A DNA stretch of 64,000 nt from Aquipluma nitroreducens. Lineage in GTDB: Bacteria; Bacteroidota; Bacteroidia; Bacteroidales; Prolixibacteraceae. The notes under the pieces are model-generated. The model was given only the letters and a program-made list of their open reading frames with translations. It made no database searches and was not told where the DNA came from. The position numbers and the translations under genes are program-made. Below are positions 1 through 7,463 of the stretch, one piece after another (positions within the stretch are counted from its first letter, which is position 1; each line of letters begins with the position of its first letter). Where the stretch lies: positions 2,867,001 through 2,931,000 of the forward strand of contig NZ_AP018694.1 of assembly GCF_009689585.1 (NCBI RefSeq), given 5' to 3'.

Positions 1-1365
1 GGCGAAGCCGTCATTCTAACATTCCTGGCAACGATTATTTCCATGCTCATGGTTTGGCTTTTCATGCCTCAGTTTAACCAGATAACCGGCAAGCAACTTC
101 ATCTGGTATTAAACGCAAGCTTTCTTTTACCCATCGCTGGTATCTGTTTGTTAACCGGTATTTTAACCGGACTTTACCCGGCGTTTTATCTTTCAGGTTT
201 TAATCCTTTATCTATTCTGAAAGGCAAACCCAGCCGCTCTTCCGGAGAAATATGGGCACGCAAGGGATTGGTTGTTTTTCAATTCGGAATTTCTGTTGTT
301 CTCATTGCATCAATGATTGTTGTTTACCGGCAGGTTCAGTTTATTCACAACAAAAACCTGGGCTATCAAAAAGACCACGTCATCTATTTCGCCAAAGAAG
401 GAAATGTGGCGCAAAAACTACCAACATTTATTACCGAAGCCCAAAAGATTTCCGGGGTTGCCAATGTATCGGATCTTTCGTCAAGCCTGGTAGGCAGTCC
501 TTCTACAACCTATGGCATGAGTTGGGAAGGGAAAGACCCGTTGGCTAACATTAATTTCGAAGTAATGAAGGCTGACTTTAACCTGATTGAAACCCTAAAT
601 ATTGAGTTAGCTGAAGGACGAAGTTTTTCGGATAAATTCGGCGGCGAAAACAGCAAACTAATTTTGAACCAGGCTGCGGTTGACGTAATGGGGCTTAAAA
701 ACCCAATTGGGCAAACCGTGAATTACAATGGCCAGCAAAAGCAAGTTATTGGTGTGGTAAAAAATTTCAATTTCCAATCGCTTCACGAAAAAGTTAATCC
801 AATGACTATCTTATACGATCCCCAAAAAACCATGACTGTGATGGTTAAACTTAAAGTCGGACAAGATCAGCAAGCCATTGCCGGGCTTAAAAATCTCTAT
901 GCCCGGTTCAATCCTGGCTTTTCATTCGATTATCAGTTTCTGGATGTAGCCTACCAAAAATTGTACGAAGCCGAAGAGCGTGTTTCGGCCTTATCCAAAT
1001 ATTTCGCCGGAATTGGAATCCTCATATCCTGCCTTGGTTTATTCGGACTGGCTGCATACGCTTCGGAACAACGGCTGAAAGAAGTCGGCATCCGAAAAGT
1101 AAACGGCGCCCAAATCACCGAAGTTATGGTTTTGCTGAATAAAGACTTTGTAAAATGGGTAGCCCTTGCATTTATCCTTGCCACGCCCGTTGCCTGGTAT
1201 ATCATGAACCGGTGGCTCGAAAGCTTTGCCTACCGAACAACATTGAGCTGGTGGATTTTTGCCCTTGCCGGCTTGCTGGCATTGGGAATTGCGCTGTTGA
1301 CAGTTTCATATCAATCATATAAAGCGGCTATTAAAAACCCTATAGAAAGTTTGAGGTATGAATAG
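1..1365 (+). CDS. FtsX/MacB-type ABC transporter permease (5' truncated by window)
   Basis: The reading frame is open from base 1, so the true start lies upstream and only the last 454 codons are visible. It has membrane segments at the start and around residues 40-60, a MacB-like periplasmic domain in the middle, and a C-terminal FtsX domain of three to four membrane helices carrying the family motif GIRKVNGA. Proteins of this type are membrane subunits of ABC systems that act mechanically on periplasmic substrates or export peptides and lipids. The cognate ATPase is not visible. The last ~90 residues are nearly the same as those of the next permease (2603-4924), while the rest is more divergent. 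The end motif (KNPIESLRYE) is the family signature that also survives as two orphan fragments downstream. Substrate unknown. Confidence 0.9.
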   Translation, partial: GEAVILTFLATIISMLMVWLFMPQFNQITGKQLHLVLNASFLLPIAGICLLTGILTGLYPAFYLSGFNPLSILKGKPSRSSGEIWARKGLVVFQFGISVVLIASMIVVYRQVQFIHNKNLGYQKDHVIYFAKEGNVAQKLPTFITEAQKISGVANVSDLSSSLVGSPSTTYGMSWEGKDPLANINFEVMKADFNLIETLNIELAEGRSFSDKFGGENSKLILNQAAVDVMGLKNPIGQTVNYNGQQKQVIGVVKNFNFQSLHEKVNPMTILYDPQKTMTVMVKLKVGQDQQAIAGLKNLYARFNPGFSFDYQFLDVAYQKLYEAEERVSALSKYFAGIGILISCLGLFGLAAYASEQRLKEVGIRKVNGAQITEVMVLLNKDFVKWVALAFILATPVAWYIMNRWLESFAYRTTLSWWIFALAGLLALGIALLTVSYQSYKAAIKNPIESLRYE

Positions 1366-1370
1366 TTTTC

Positions 1371-1392
1371 ACCCCAAACCCCTGAAGGGGCT
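1371..1392. repeat. GC-rich palindromic repeat, copy 1 (inverted orientation)
   Basis: The core CCCCTGAAGGGG is self-complementary and preceded by ACCCCAAA. It is the reverse orientation of the unit seen at 1555-1580 and 59211-59234. It sits six bases after the stop of the first permease. Confidence 0.6.
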
Positions 1393-1424
1393 TAACATCG
1401 TGCAAGCATGAGCATAAGTGATAA

Positions 1425-1577
1425 AATATCGATGTTCTACTAGAATATTGGGGAATAAAAGTCATCCAGTTTACAAATGAAGAAGTTGAAAAAAACATCA
1501 CTCATATTCAAAATGAAATCGAACGAATTTGTTCCGAACGAAGATCAGCGCTTCAAAGTCCCCTTCAGGGGATTTAG
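1425..1577 (+). pseudogene. C-terminal remnant of a DUF559 endonuclease-like gene
   Basis: The frame from 1425 to the stop at 1575-1577 encodes about 50 residues with no start codon and a stop just upstream (1422-1424). The peptide contains the stretches YWGIKVIQFTNEEVEKNI and NEIERI, which match the C-terminal end of DUF559 proteins (PD-(D/E)XK nuclease fold, related to very-short-patch-repair endonuclease), where a G-hydrophobic-KVIRFTNEEV strand is typical. The catalytic part is missing. The reading frame runs into the palindromic repeat at 1555-1580. The assignment is by motif recall; a profile search would settle it. Confidence 0.6.
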
Positions 1578-1580
1578 GGG
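1555..1580. repeat. GC-rich palindromic repeat, copy 2
   Basis: The unit is AAAGTCCCCTTCAGGGG followed by ATTTAGGGG. The same unit recurs at 2460-2485 (degenerate) and 59209-59234. It sits directly before an orphan FtsX tail. Confidence 0.65.
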
Positions 1581-1584
1581 TGAA

Positions 1585-1647
1585 ACTTGCTGGCAAAGCT
1601 GGAAGGCGGCAACGAAAAACCCGGTAGAGGCGCTGAAGTATGAGTAG
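1585..1647 (+). pseudogene. Orphan FtsX permease C-terminal tail, copy A
   Basis: About 20 codons ending at the TAG of 1645-1647 read WQSWKAATKNPVEALKYE. This is the exact C-terminal signature of the FtsX permeases on either side (the permease at 2603-4924 ends in WQSWKAATRNPVEALRYE). There is no start codon, and a stop lies in the same frame just upstream within the repeat. It is therefore a broken 3' end of a lost permease gene, or a scar of recombination between permease genes. Confidence 0.75.
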
Positions 1648-1653
1648 GAAGAA

Positions 1654-1713
1654 GCCCCACCCAAACCCTCCCCGAAAGGGAGGGCTTAAAAAAGCCCCCT
1701 CTAACTCCGGGGA
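1654..1713. repeat. GC-rich palindromic repeat, copy 3 (compound)
   Basis: GCCCCACCCAAACC is followed by CTCCCCGAAAGGGAGGG and then a further GCCCCCT...CCGGGG pair. The first half matches the first half of the compound copy at 59174-59205 (CACCCCACCAAACC, then CTCCCCTAAATGGGAGG). It can fold into a strong hairpin. It lies between orphan tail A and the methyltransferase gene. Confidence 0.65.
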
Positions 1714-1793
1714 AGAACTGGGAGCAATAGTTAATGATGGATAAAGGAAATAGTTGTGTACAATGAAAAGACCATTTGACAAATCATAACCAT

Positions 1794-2483
1794 ATGAATA
1801 ATCGACAGAAAAAAGAAAGAAAATTTTGGGATAGGTTTGCAAACTTCTATGACCCTTTCATAGATAAAGTTTTCAGAAAAACATATAAAACTATTCTTGA
1901 AAACATTGATTTAGACCTAAACCTAAGTCACAATGTTCTTGAGATAGGAACTGGAACTGGGATTATTCCTTTTTCGATTTGCTCAAAAGTATCTTCTATA
2001 ATTGCAACAGACATTTCACCCGAGATGGTTCGTATTGCAAATCAAAAATTAAAACAATCAGAAATTAAAAACCTAGATTTCCAAATTCAGGATTCTTATA
2101 ATTTGACATTCCCAGATAAATCGTTTGACATAGTGATTGCTTCTAACTTATTCCATCTACTTTACGAACCGGAAAAGCCTATAAAAGAGATAAAAAGAGT
2201 AATGAAAGACAATGGAATTTTTATTGCCCCGACACTTTGTGTTGGTGAAAATGCCAAAAGCAAAATTATAGCGACAGTAATTGGTTTTATTAGTGGATTT
2301 AAGGTTGTTAATAAATGGAGCTTTCAAGATTTTAGAAGCATGTTGACTAATAATGGATTGGTTATTTGTAAAGCCTTGAGGATTGAAGGTAAATTACTAA
2401 CAGCTTATATGGTAATGAAAAAACAACCATGCACTGCACACACAACAAATATCCGGCTCAAAGTCCCCACTTTGGGGGATTAG
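1794..2483 (+). CDS. SAM-dependent class I methyltransferase (repeat-flanked, AT-rich)
   Basis: The product (229 residues from ATG 1794; a TTG six codons upstream is possible) has the Rossmann methyltransferase motif I VLEIGTGTGI near residue 45, the acidic SAM-binding strand ATDISPEMV, a motif around DIVIASNLFHLL, and a UbiE/Methyltransf_11-like layout. The acceptor cannot be told. The gene is clearly more AT-rich than its permease neighbours, with long A-runs. It is the only intact gene between two scars that each consist of a palindromic repeat plus an FtsX tail. The last residues (LKVPTLGD) are encoded by the downstream repeat, so the original C-terminus has probably been replaced. This suggests acquisition by transfer or insertion. 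Confidence 0.8.
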   Translation: MNNRQKKERKFWDRFANFYDPFIDKVFRKTYKTILENIDLDLNLSHNVLEIGTGTGIIPFSICSKVSSIIATDISPEMVRIANQKLKQSEIKNLDFQIQDSYNLTFPDKSFDIVIASNLFHLLYEPEKPIKEIKRVMKDNGIFIAPTLCVGENAKSKIIATVIGFISGFKVVNKWSFQDFRSMLTNNGLVICKALRIEGKLLTAYMVMKKQPCTAHTTNIRLKVPTLGD

Positions 2484-2485
2484 GA
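2460..2485. repeat. GC-rich palindromic repeat, copy 4 (degenerate)
   Basis: AAAGTCCCCACTTTGGGGG is followed by ATTAGGA, a diverged form of the unit at 1555-1580. It supplies the last codons and stop of the methyltransferase frame and leads into orphan FtsX tail B. Confidence 0.6.
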
Positions 2486-2536
2486 GTCTCTGGGAAAGCA
2501 GCCACACGAAACCCGGTGGAGGCTTTGCGGCATTAG
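2486..2536 (+). pseudogene. Orphan FtsX permease C-terminal tail, copy B
   Basis: The 16 codons before TAG 2534-2536 read VSGKAATRNPVEALRH, matching the terminal KAATRNPVEALRYE of the adjacent permeases after a small internal deletion. There is no start codon. The order repeat, then tail, is the same as at 1555-1647, so the methyltransferase gene lies between two direct copies of a composite scar of about 80-90 bp. Confidence 0.75.
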
Positions 2537-2602
2537 TAAAATATTAAACTGTGATTGAAATTGGTGTTAAAAACGAACTATAAAAATCACTAAAAATTCG
2601 CC

Positions 2603-4924
2603 ATGTTAAAGCTCAAAATTATTATCCGAGGTCTTTTCAGACAAAAGTTGAACACAGGCATCATCATTATTAGTTTGGCCATAGGAATGGCATGTGTTAA
2701 CCTAATTGCCATGTTCATAAACCGCGAATTGAATACCGATGCTTTTCACAAGCAGAAAGAACAGATGTATGCCTTAAGATGCGACGATCTGTTCAACAAA
2801 GGCAAAGGTCAACAAACGTATCTATGTAGTGAAGGTTCGGTTGAATATATCAAAGACAATTTCATTCAGGTTGAAGATTACTGCAGAGTGAGTCCAGCTT
2901 CAGCACAAAAGGTGGTTGTAAATAATGAAACCTACTATGATCGTCCGGGAGTCATTGCCGCTTCCAAAAATTTCTTCAGTTTTTTCAGTTATCAACTACT
3001 GACGAACAATCCAAAAACCTCGTTGGAGGCCGATAATGACTTGGTTATTTCGGAAGATTTATCCCAAAAGTACTTCGGAACAGGCAATGCTGTTGGGCAA
3101 ATTATAACATTGGTGAATGGCGAAAAAGAAGAACCGATGATCGTAACCGGAGTTTTCAGGAAACCTTTAGAAAATACTCAAATTAGGTTTGATATGGTTC
3201 GTCCAGCAAAAGGAAAGAACAGCCGTTGCTTTGTGAGGCTGGCCAGTGGAGCCAATCCGCAGGAACTTGAAAAGATTTTTGCAGCGAACAAAGCTGCCAT
3301 TCCTTCGATTAACGACGGAACACCCGGCCAATATTCCCTCAAACCTTTTCAGGATACTTATTTCGACACATCACGGCATATAAGCTTCGAAGCCAGCCGT
3401 GATAAAACTGATTTGTGGATCGCCCTGATAATCGGGTTGGTGATTATTGGCATTGCATCGTTCAATTACCTCGGATTGGTCAATAATAACCTGATCGAAA
3501 AAAACAAGGCTTATGCCGTACAGCGAGTGAATGGCGGATCGAAGTTTGGTTTTGTAATCAATTTTATGACTGAGAGCCTAATTGTGGTTGGCATTTCATT
3601 TCTTCTAAGTCTGATTTTGATGCTTTGGATGGTTCCGTTTTTCAATCATTTGACGAGTACAAACATTACATCGGACTTTATCTTTAACCCAAAGCAAATG
3701 CTGATTCTGTCTGAGGTTGTTGCAGTTCTCCTAATCATTACCTTATTGTTTGTTGTCTTTCGAATCCGCAAGAACAAATATCTTAATGCCTTAAAACCGG
3801 GAGGCAATCAAATAGGTAAACGAGTTCAAATGCCTGCTTTCAATATATTTCAACTAGCCAGTTCTCTTGTGCTCATTATTTTTTCAATCATCATTATCAA
3901 GCAAACAAACTATATCACCCAAAAGCCAATTGGTCTCGACAAGCAGGTTTTTGAGGTTAAAATTCCAGCTCAGTATGCCAGTATAGTGTCGGTTTTTAAG
4001 GAAGAATTGAGAACTAATTCTTCGGTCGGACTGGTTTCCATTGCAGGCGCATCGCCAGTTCTGGAACACTTCATGTTTTTATTGCACTATAATGAAAATG
4101 GTGTTGAAAAAGAGTATTCTCCTTCAGGATTTACCGGAGACGAAAATTACATAGCTACGCTTGGAATCCGGATTGTTGAAGGAAGTGGGTTTTCAGGGAA
4201 TCCGGAATCGGATAAAAATAAATGCCTGATAAACGAGTCGCTGGCAGCCATGTTTCCAACTCAAAACTTAATCGGGAAAGGTGTGCCTGGTATGGAAAAT
4301 AAGATTGTGACCGGCATTGTAAAGGATTTTCATTATTCCAGTTTAAAGTCGTTGGTTGAACCTGCTTTAATCGCGTATGATCCGAAAGGACTCCACTTGA
4401 TGGTGAAAGCCTCAGAGAATCAACTTGCACTGGCACAAGATGCTATTGCTAAAACATGGAAAAAGCTTATTCCTGATTATCCGCTAGATATGGAAACCAT
4501 TGGAGACCGCTATGAATTTCTGCATCGGGAAAATAAAAAATACCTCCAATTAATTGGAGCCTGTAGTGTTATCAGTGTCTTCCTGTCGATGATCGGCTTA
4601 TTTGCCATCTCTTTTCAGAGTAGTCGATACAGAACTAAGGAAATCGGCATCCGCAAAGTTAACGGCGCCAAAATATCTGAAGTAATGACCATGCTCAATA
4701 AAGACTTTGTAAAATGGGTTGCCATTGCTTTTGTAATTGCGACGCCCATTGCCTGGTACGCCATGAATAAATGGCTCGAAAGCTTTGCCTACAAAACCAA
4801 CCTAAGTTGGTGGATTTTTGCCCTGGCCGGTTTGCTGGCGCTCGGAATTGCATTACTAACCGTAAGCTGGCAAAGTTGGAAAGCTGCAACGAGGAATCCG
4901 GTGGAGGCGTTGAGATATGAATAA
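2603..4924 (+). CDS. FtsX/MacB-type ABC transporter permease
   Basis: 773 residues. There is an N-terminal membrane segment near residues 15-40, a first periplasmic MacB-like domain, a membrane block at about 275-390 (first FtsX domain), a second membrane segment at about 415-435, a second periplasmic domain, and a C-terminal FtsX block from about 650 with GIRKVNGA. This double-FtsX architecture is typical of the large Bacteroidota permeases that occur in tandem arrays. The first FtsX domain is degenerate (AVQRVNGGSKFGF instead of a clear GIRK motif). The C-terminal ~90 residues are almost identical to those of the upstream permease, suggesting gene conversion. No ATPase gene is adjacent in the window. 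Substrate unknown. Confidence 0.9.
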   Translation: MLKLKIIIRGLFRQKLNTGIIIISLAIGMACVNLIAMFINRELNTDAFHKQKEQMYALRCDDLFNKGKGQQTYLCSEGSVEYIKDNFIQVEDYCRVSPASAQKVVVNNETYYDRPGVIAASKNFFSFFSYQLLTNNPKTSLEADNDLVISEDLSQKYFGTGNAVGQIITLVNGEKEEPMIVTGVFRKPLENTQIRFDMVRPAKGKNSRCFVRLASGANPQELEKIFAANKAAIPSINDGTPGQYSLKPFQDTYFDTSRHISFEASRDKTDLWIALIIGLVIIGIASFNYLGLVNNNLIEKNKAYAVQRVNGGSKFGFVINFMTESLIVVGISFLLSLILMLWMVPFFNHLTSTNITSDFIFNPKQMLILSEVVAVLLIITLLFVVFRIRKNKYLNALKPGGNQIGKRVQMPAFNIFQLASSLVLIIFSIIIIKQTNYITQKPIGLDKQVFEVKIPAQYASIVSVFKEELRTNSSVGLVSIAGASPVLEHFMFLLHYNENGVEKEYSPSGFTGDENYIATLGIRIVEGSGFSGNPESDKNKCLINESLAAMFPTQNLIGKGVPGMENKIVTGIVKDFHYSSLKSLVEPALIAYDPKGLHLMVKASENQLALAQDAIAKTWKKLIPDYPLDMETIGDRYEFLHRENKKYLQLIGACSVISVFLSMIGLFAISFQSSRYRTKEIGIRKVNGAKISEVMTMLNKDFVKWVAIAFVIATPIAWYAMNKWLESFAYKTNLSWWIFALAGLLALGIALLTVSWQSWKAATRNPVEALRYE

Positions 4925-4930
4925 CAATGA

Positions 4931-4961
4931 GTCAGGACTTCACTAGAAGTGAAACCCTGAC
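4931..4961. other. Intergenic hairpin between permease genes
   Basis: GTCAGG and CCTGAC (4931-4936/4956-4961) plus TTCACT/AGTGAA (4939-4944/4948-4953) form a two-part stem. No T-run follows, so it may be an RNA processing or stability element rather than a terminator. Confidence 0.4.
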
Positions 4962-4988
4962 TACACAAAACATTAAAATTTAGAAGCC

Positions 4989-7346
4989 ATGATGAAATAC
5001 CAGATCAGACTAATATTCAGAAATTTTAAACGAAACCGTAGTTCTTTCTTTATAAACCTGATAGGATTATCAACGGGCTTAGCTTGTGCATTGCTGATTT
5101 TTCTTTGGGTGAATGACGAGCTATCCATTGATAAATTCTTTGCAAATGACAGGCAGCTTTTTCAGGTGATGCAAAACACGAAAGGTGCCAATGGTATCGA
5201 GACCATTGAGGCTACTCCTGGTCATTTAGCCAAAGCCCTTTCAGAAGAGATTCCGGAAGTTGAATATGCGGTTTCCGTTGTTCCTACTTCCTTCAACATT
5301 AGCAAAGGGGTTATTTCAATGGCTGACAAACACATCAAGTCAGTTGGACAATATGTATCGGAAGACTTTTTCAACGTTTTCTCCTATAACATCCTGTATG
5401 GCGACAGAAACAAATTGTTTTCAGAAAAAAATGGGGTAGTTATTTCGCGTGAGCTGGCTTTGAAATTATTCAGCAATATCAAAGATGTTGTTGGGAAAAC
5501 AATCGAATGGAATGCGCAGGATATTAGCGTAACATCTGTTGTCTCCGGCATTTTTGATCTACCATCTGCTCATGCAACCAACCATTTTGATTTACTATTG
5601 AATTATAGTTTGTTTGAAGGAGTGAACCCGGGAAAAGGGTGGGGAGATAGCGGTCCCCGAACCTACGTTTTTTTAAAAGAGGGAACTTCGACTAAGTGGT
5701 TCAACGACAAAATACAGGACTTTATAAAATCCAAAGATAAAAATCTGAGTGTTACTTTGGTTGCTCAACGCTATTCTGACCGTTATCTGAAAGGGCTTTA
5801 TGAGAACGGCAAACCAGCAGGTGGAAGAATTGAGTATGTAAGGTTGTTCTCACTGATTGCGATTTTCATATTAATTATTGCCTGCATTAATTTTATGAAT
5901 TTGTCCACGGCGAGGGCATCAAAAAGAATTAAAGAAGTTGGGATCAAAAAAGCGATTGGAGCCGGACGAAAATCATTGATTCTCCAATTTATCGGGGAGT
6001 CGATGATAATGACTTTTTTATCCTTGGGTTTGGCGCTTATCCTTGTTCGCCTTTTTATGCCAACGTTTAATAACCTTACCGGAAAGTATTTAACACTCGC
6101 TTTCGATATGCGCTTTATTCTGATCGCTTTGGGTATCACCATCCTGACTGGCCTTTTTGCCGGTAGTTATCCGGCGTTGTATATCTCCCGTTTTATGCCC
6201 GTCGATGTTTTAAAAGGTAAACTTGAAGTTTCTTCCGGGAGATTCCGGGCACGAAAAGGATTGGTTATTTTTCAGTTTGCAGCTTCGGTGATCTTGATTG
6301 TTTCGGTTTTGGTTGTTTTTGAACAACTGGCATTTGTACAGTCCAAAGATCTGGGGTATAACCGGGATCAGGTGATCTATTTCAGTGCACCTAAGATGAG
6401 TCCCGCAACCTTGTCCGAGATCCGAAATATTCCCGGCGTTCTCAATGCGGCCGGGGGGAACATGCAGGCTGGCTCACCATTGGGAGGTACTTCAGGCATT
6501 GCCTGGAAAGGGAAAAACCCCGATGACCAAACCTTTTTTTCTGTCAAATGGGTTAGTTATAACCTGATTGAGACTCTGGGGATGGAAATGGCAACGGGGA
6601 AAGCCTTTTCTGAAGATTTTGGGTCTTCGAACCAGGTTATTTTTAATGAAACTGCAATTAAGGTGATGGGGCTGACTGATCCTGTTGGCCAGAATATTTC
6701 AGTTGAAGGCGAAGAAATGCAGATTATTGGGGTAGTCAAAGATTTCAATTTTGAGTCGCTCTATGAAAAGGTAAAACCTTGTGTCCTTTTCGTAGCACCA
6801 ATTCAGTATGCACCAAAGGCTTCAGTGAAAATCAAGGCCGGAATGGAAAAGGCAACAATCGAAACCCTCAGAAAAATTTACCAAAAACAATATCCGGGGC
6901 AGGCTTTTGATTTTAAATACATGGACGATGACTATCAACAGTTATATGTAGCTGAACAACGCGTTTCGGCGCTCTCCAAATACTTTGCCGGACTGGCTAT
7001 CTTGATCTCATGTCTTGGGCTGTTTGGGTTGGCTGCCTTTTCCGCAGAAATCAGGACAAAAGAAATAGGGATTCGAAAGGTTATGGGATCAAGCACAACA
7101 GAAATTGTCAAACTATTATCAGGCGATTTTACCCGTCTGGTGGTTATTGCCATTGTTATTGCACTTCCATTAGGTTACCTGATTGTCAATCGCTGGCTTG
7201 AAAGTTTTGCCTACCATATTGACTTGAGATGGTGGTATTTTGCCGGAACTGGTTTGATAACAATGTTAATTGCCTTGTTGACGATTGGAATGCAAACGAT
7301 GAAAGCAGCCACGAGGAATCCGGTGGAGGCATTGAGGTATGAATAG
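4989..7346 (+). CDS. FtsX/MacB-type ABC transporter permease
   Basis: 785 residues with the full double layout. There is an N-terminal helix (about 20-40), a MacB-like periplasmic domain, a first FtsX domain with the motif EVGIKKAIGA near residue 320, a further membrane segment near 430, a second periplasmic domain, and a C-terminal FtsX domain with EIGIRKVMGS near residue 695, ending in RNPVEALRYE. It lies 64 bp after the previous permease and is probably cotranscribed. Unlike the two upstream permeases, its C-terminal domain is clearly divergent, so it was not part of the presumed gene conversion. It probably works with a separate MacB-like ATPase in export or envelope stress functions. Substrate unknown. 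Confidence 0.9.
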   Translation: MMKYQIRLIFRNFKRNRSSFFINLIGLSTGLACALLIFLWVNDELSIDKFFANDRQLFQVMQNTKGANGIETIEATPGHLAKALSEEIPEVEYAVSVVPTSFNISKGVISMADKHIKSVGQYVSEDFFNVFSYNILYGDRNKLFSEKNGVVISRELALKLFSNIKDVVGKTIEWNAQDISVTSVVSGIFDLPSAHATNHFDLLLNYSLFEGVNPGKGWGDSGPRTYVFLKEGTSTKWFNDKIQDFIKSKDKNLSVTLVAQRYSDRYLKGLYENGKPAGGRIEYVRLFSLIAIFILIIACINFMNLSTARASKRIKEVGIKKAIGAGRKSLILQFIGESMIMTFLSLGLALILVRLFMPTFNNLTGKYLTLAFDMRFILIALGITILTGLFAGSYPALYISRFMPVDVLKGKLEVSSGRFRARKGLVIFQFAASVILIVSVLVVFEQLAFVQSKDLGYNRDQVIYFSAPKMSPATLSEIRNIPGVLNAAGGNMQAGSPLGGTSGIAWKGKNPDDQTFFSVKWVSYNLIETLGMEMATGKAFSEDFGSSNQVIFNETAIKVMGLTDPVGQNISVEGEEMQIIGVVKDFNFESLYEKVKPCVLFVAPIQYAPKASVKIKAGMEKATIETLRKIYQKQYPGQAFDFKYMDDDYQQLYVAEQRVSALSKYFAGLAILISCLGLFGLAAFSAEIRTKEIGIRKVMGSSTTEIVKLLSGDFTRLVVIAIVIALPLGYLIVNRWLESFAYHIDLRWWYFAGTGLITMLIALLTIGMQTMKAATRNPVEALRYE

Positions 7347-7463
7347 CTAACTATTTTGTATAAAAAACAATGCAAAATGCAACGGAAGGAAAAATAATGC
7401 GTCTTTATATCCGACAGCCTCATTTAAACAATTAAAAGACTTGCTGTGAAAATTTTGACTACT

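Noticed and set aside
1498-1842. 114-codon minus-strand frame through the mosaic region
   Set aside because: It reads across repeat palindromes and the FtsX tail in the wrong strand; residues such as SPPFRGG are repeat-derived, not a gene.
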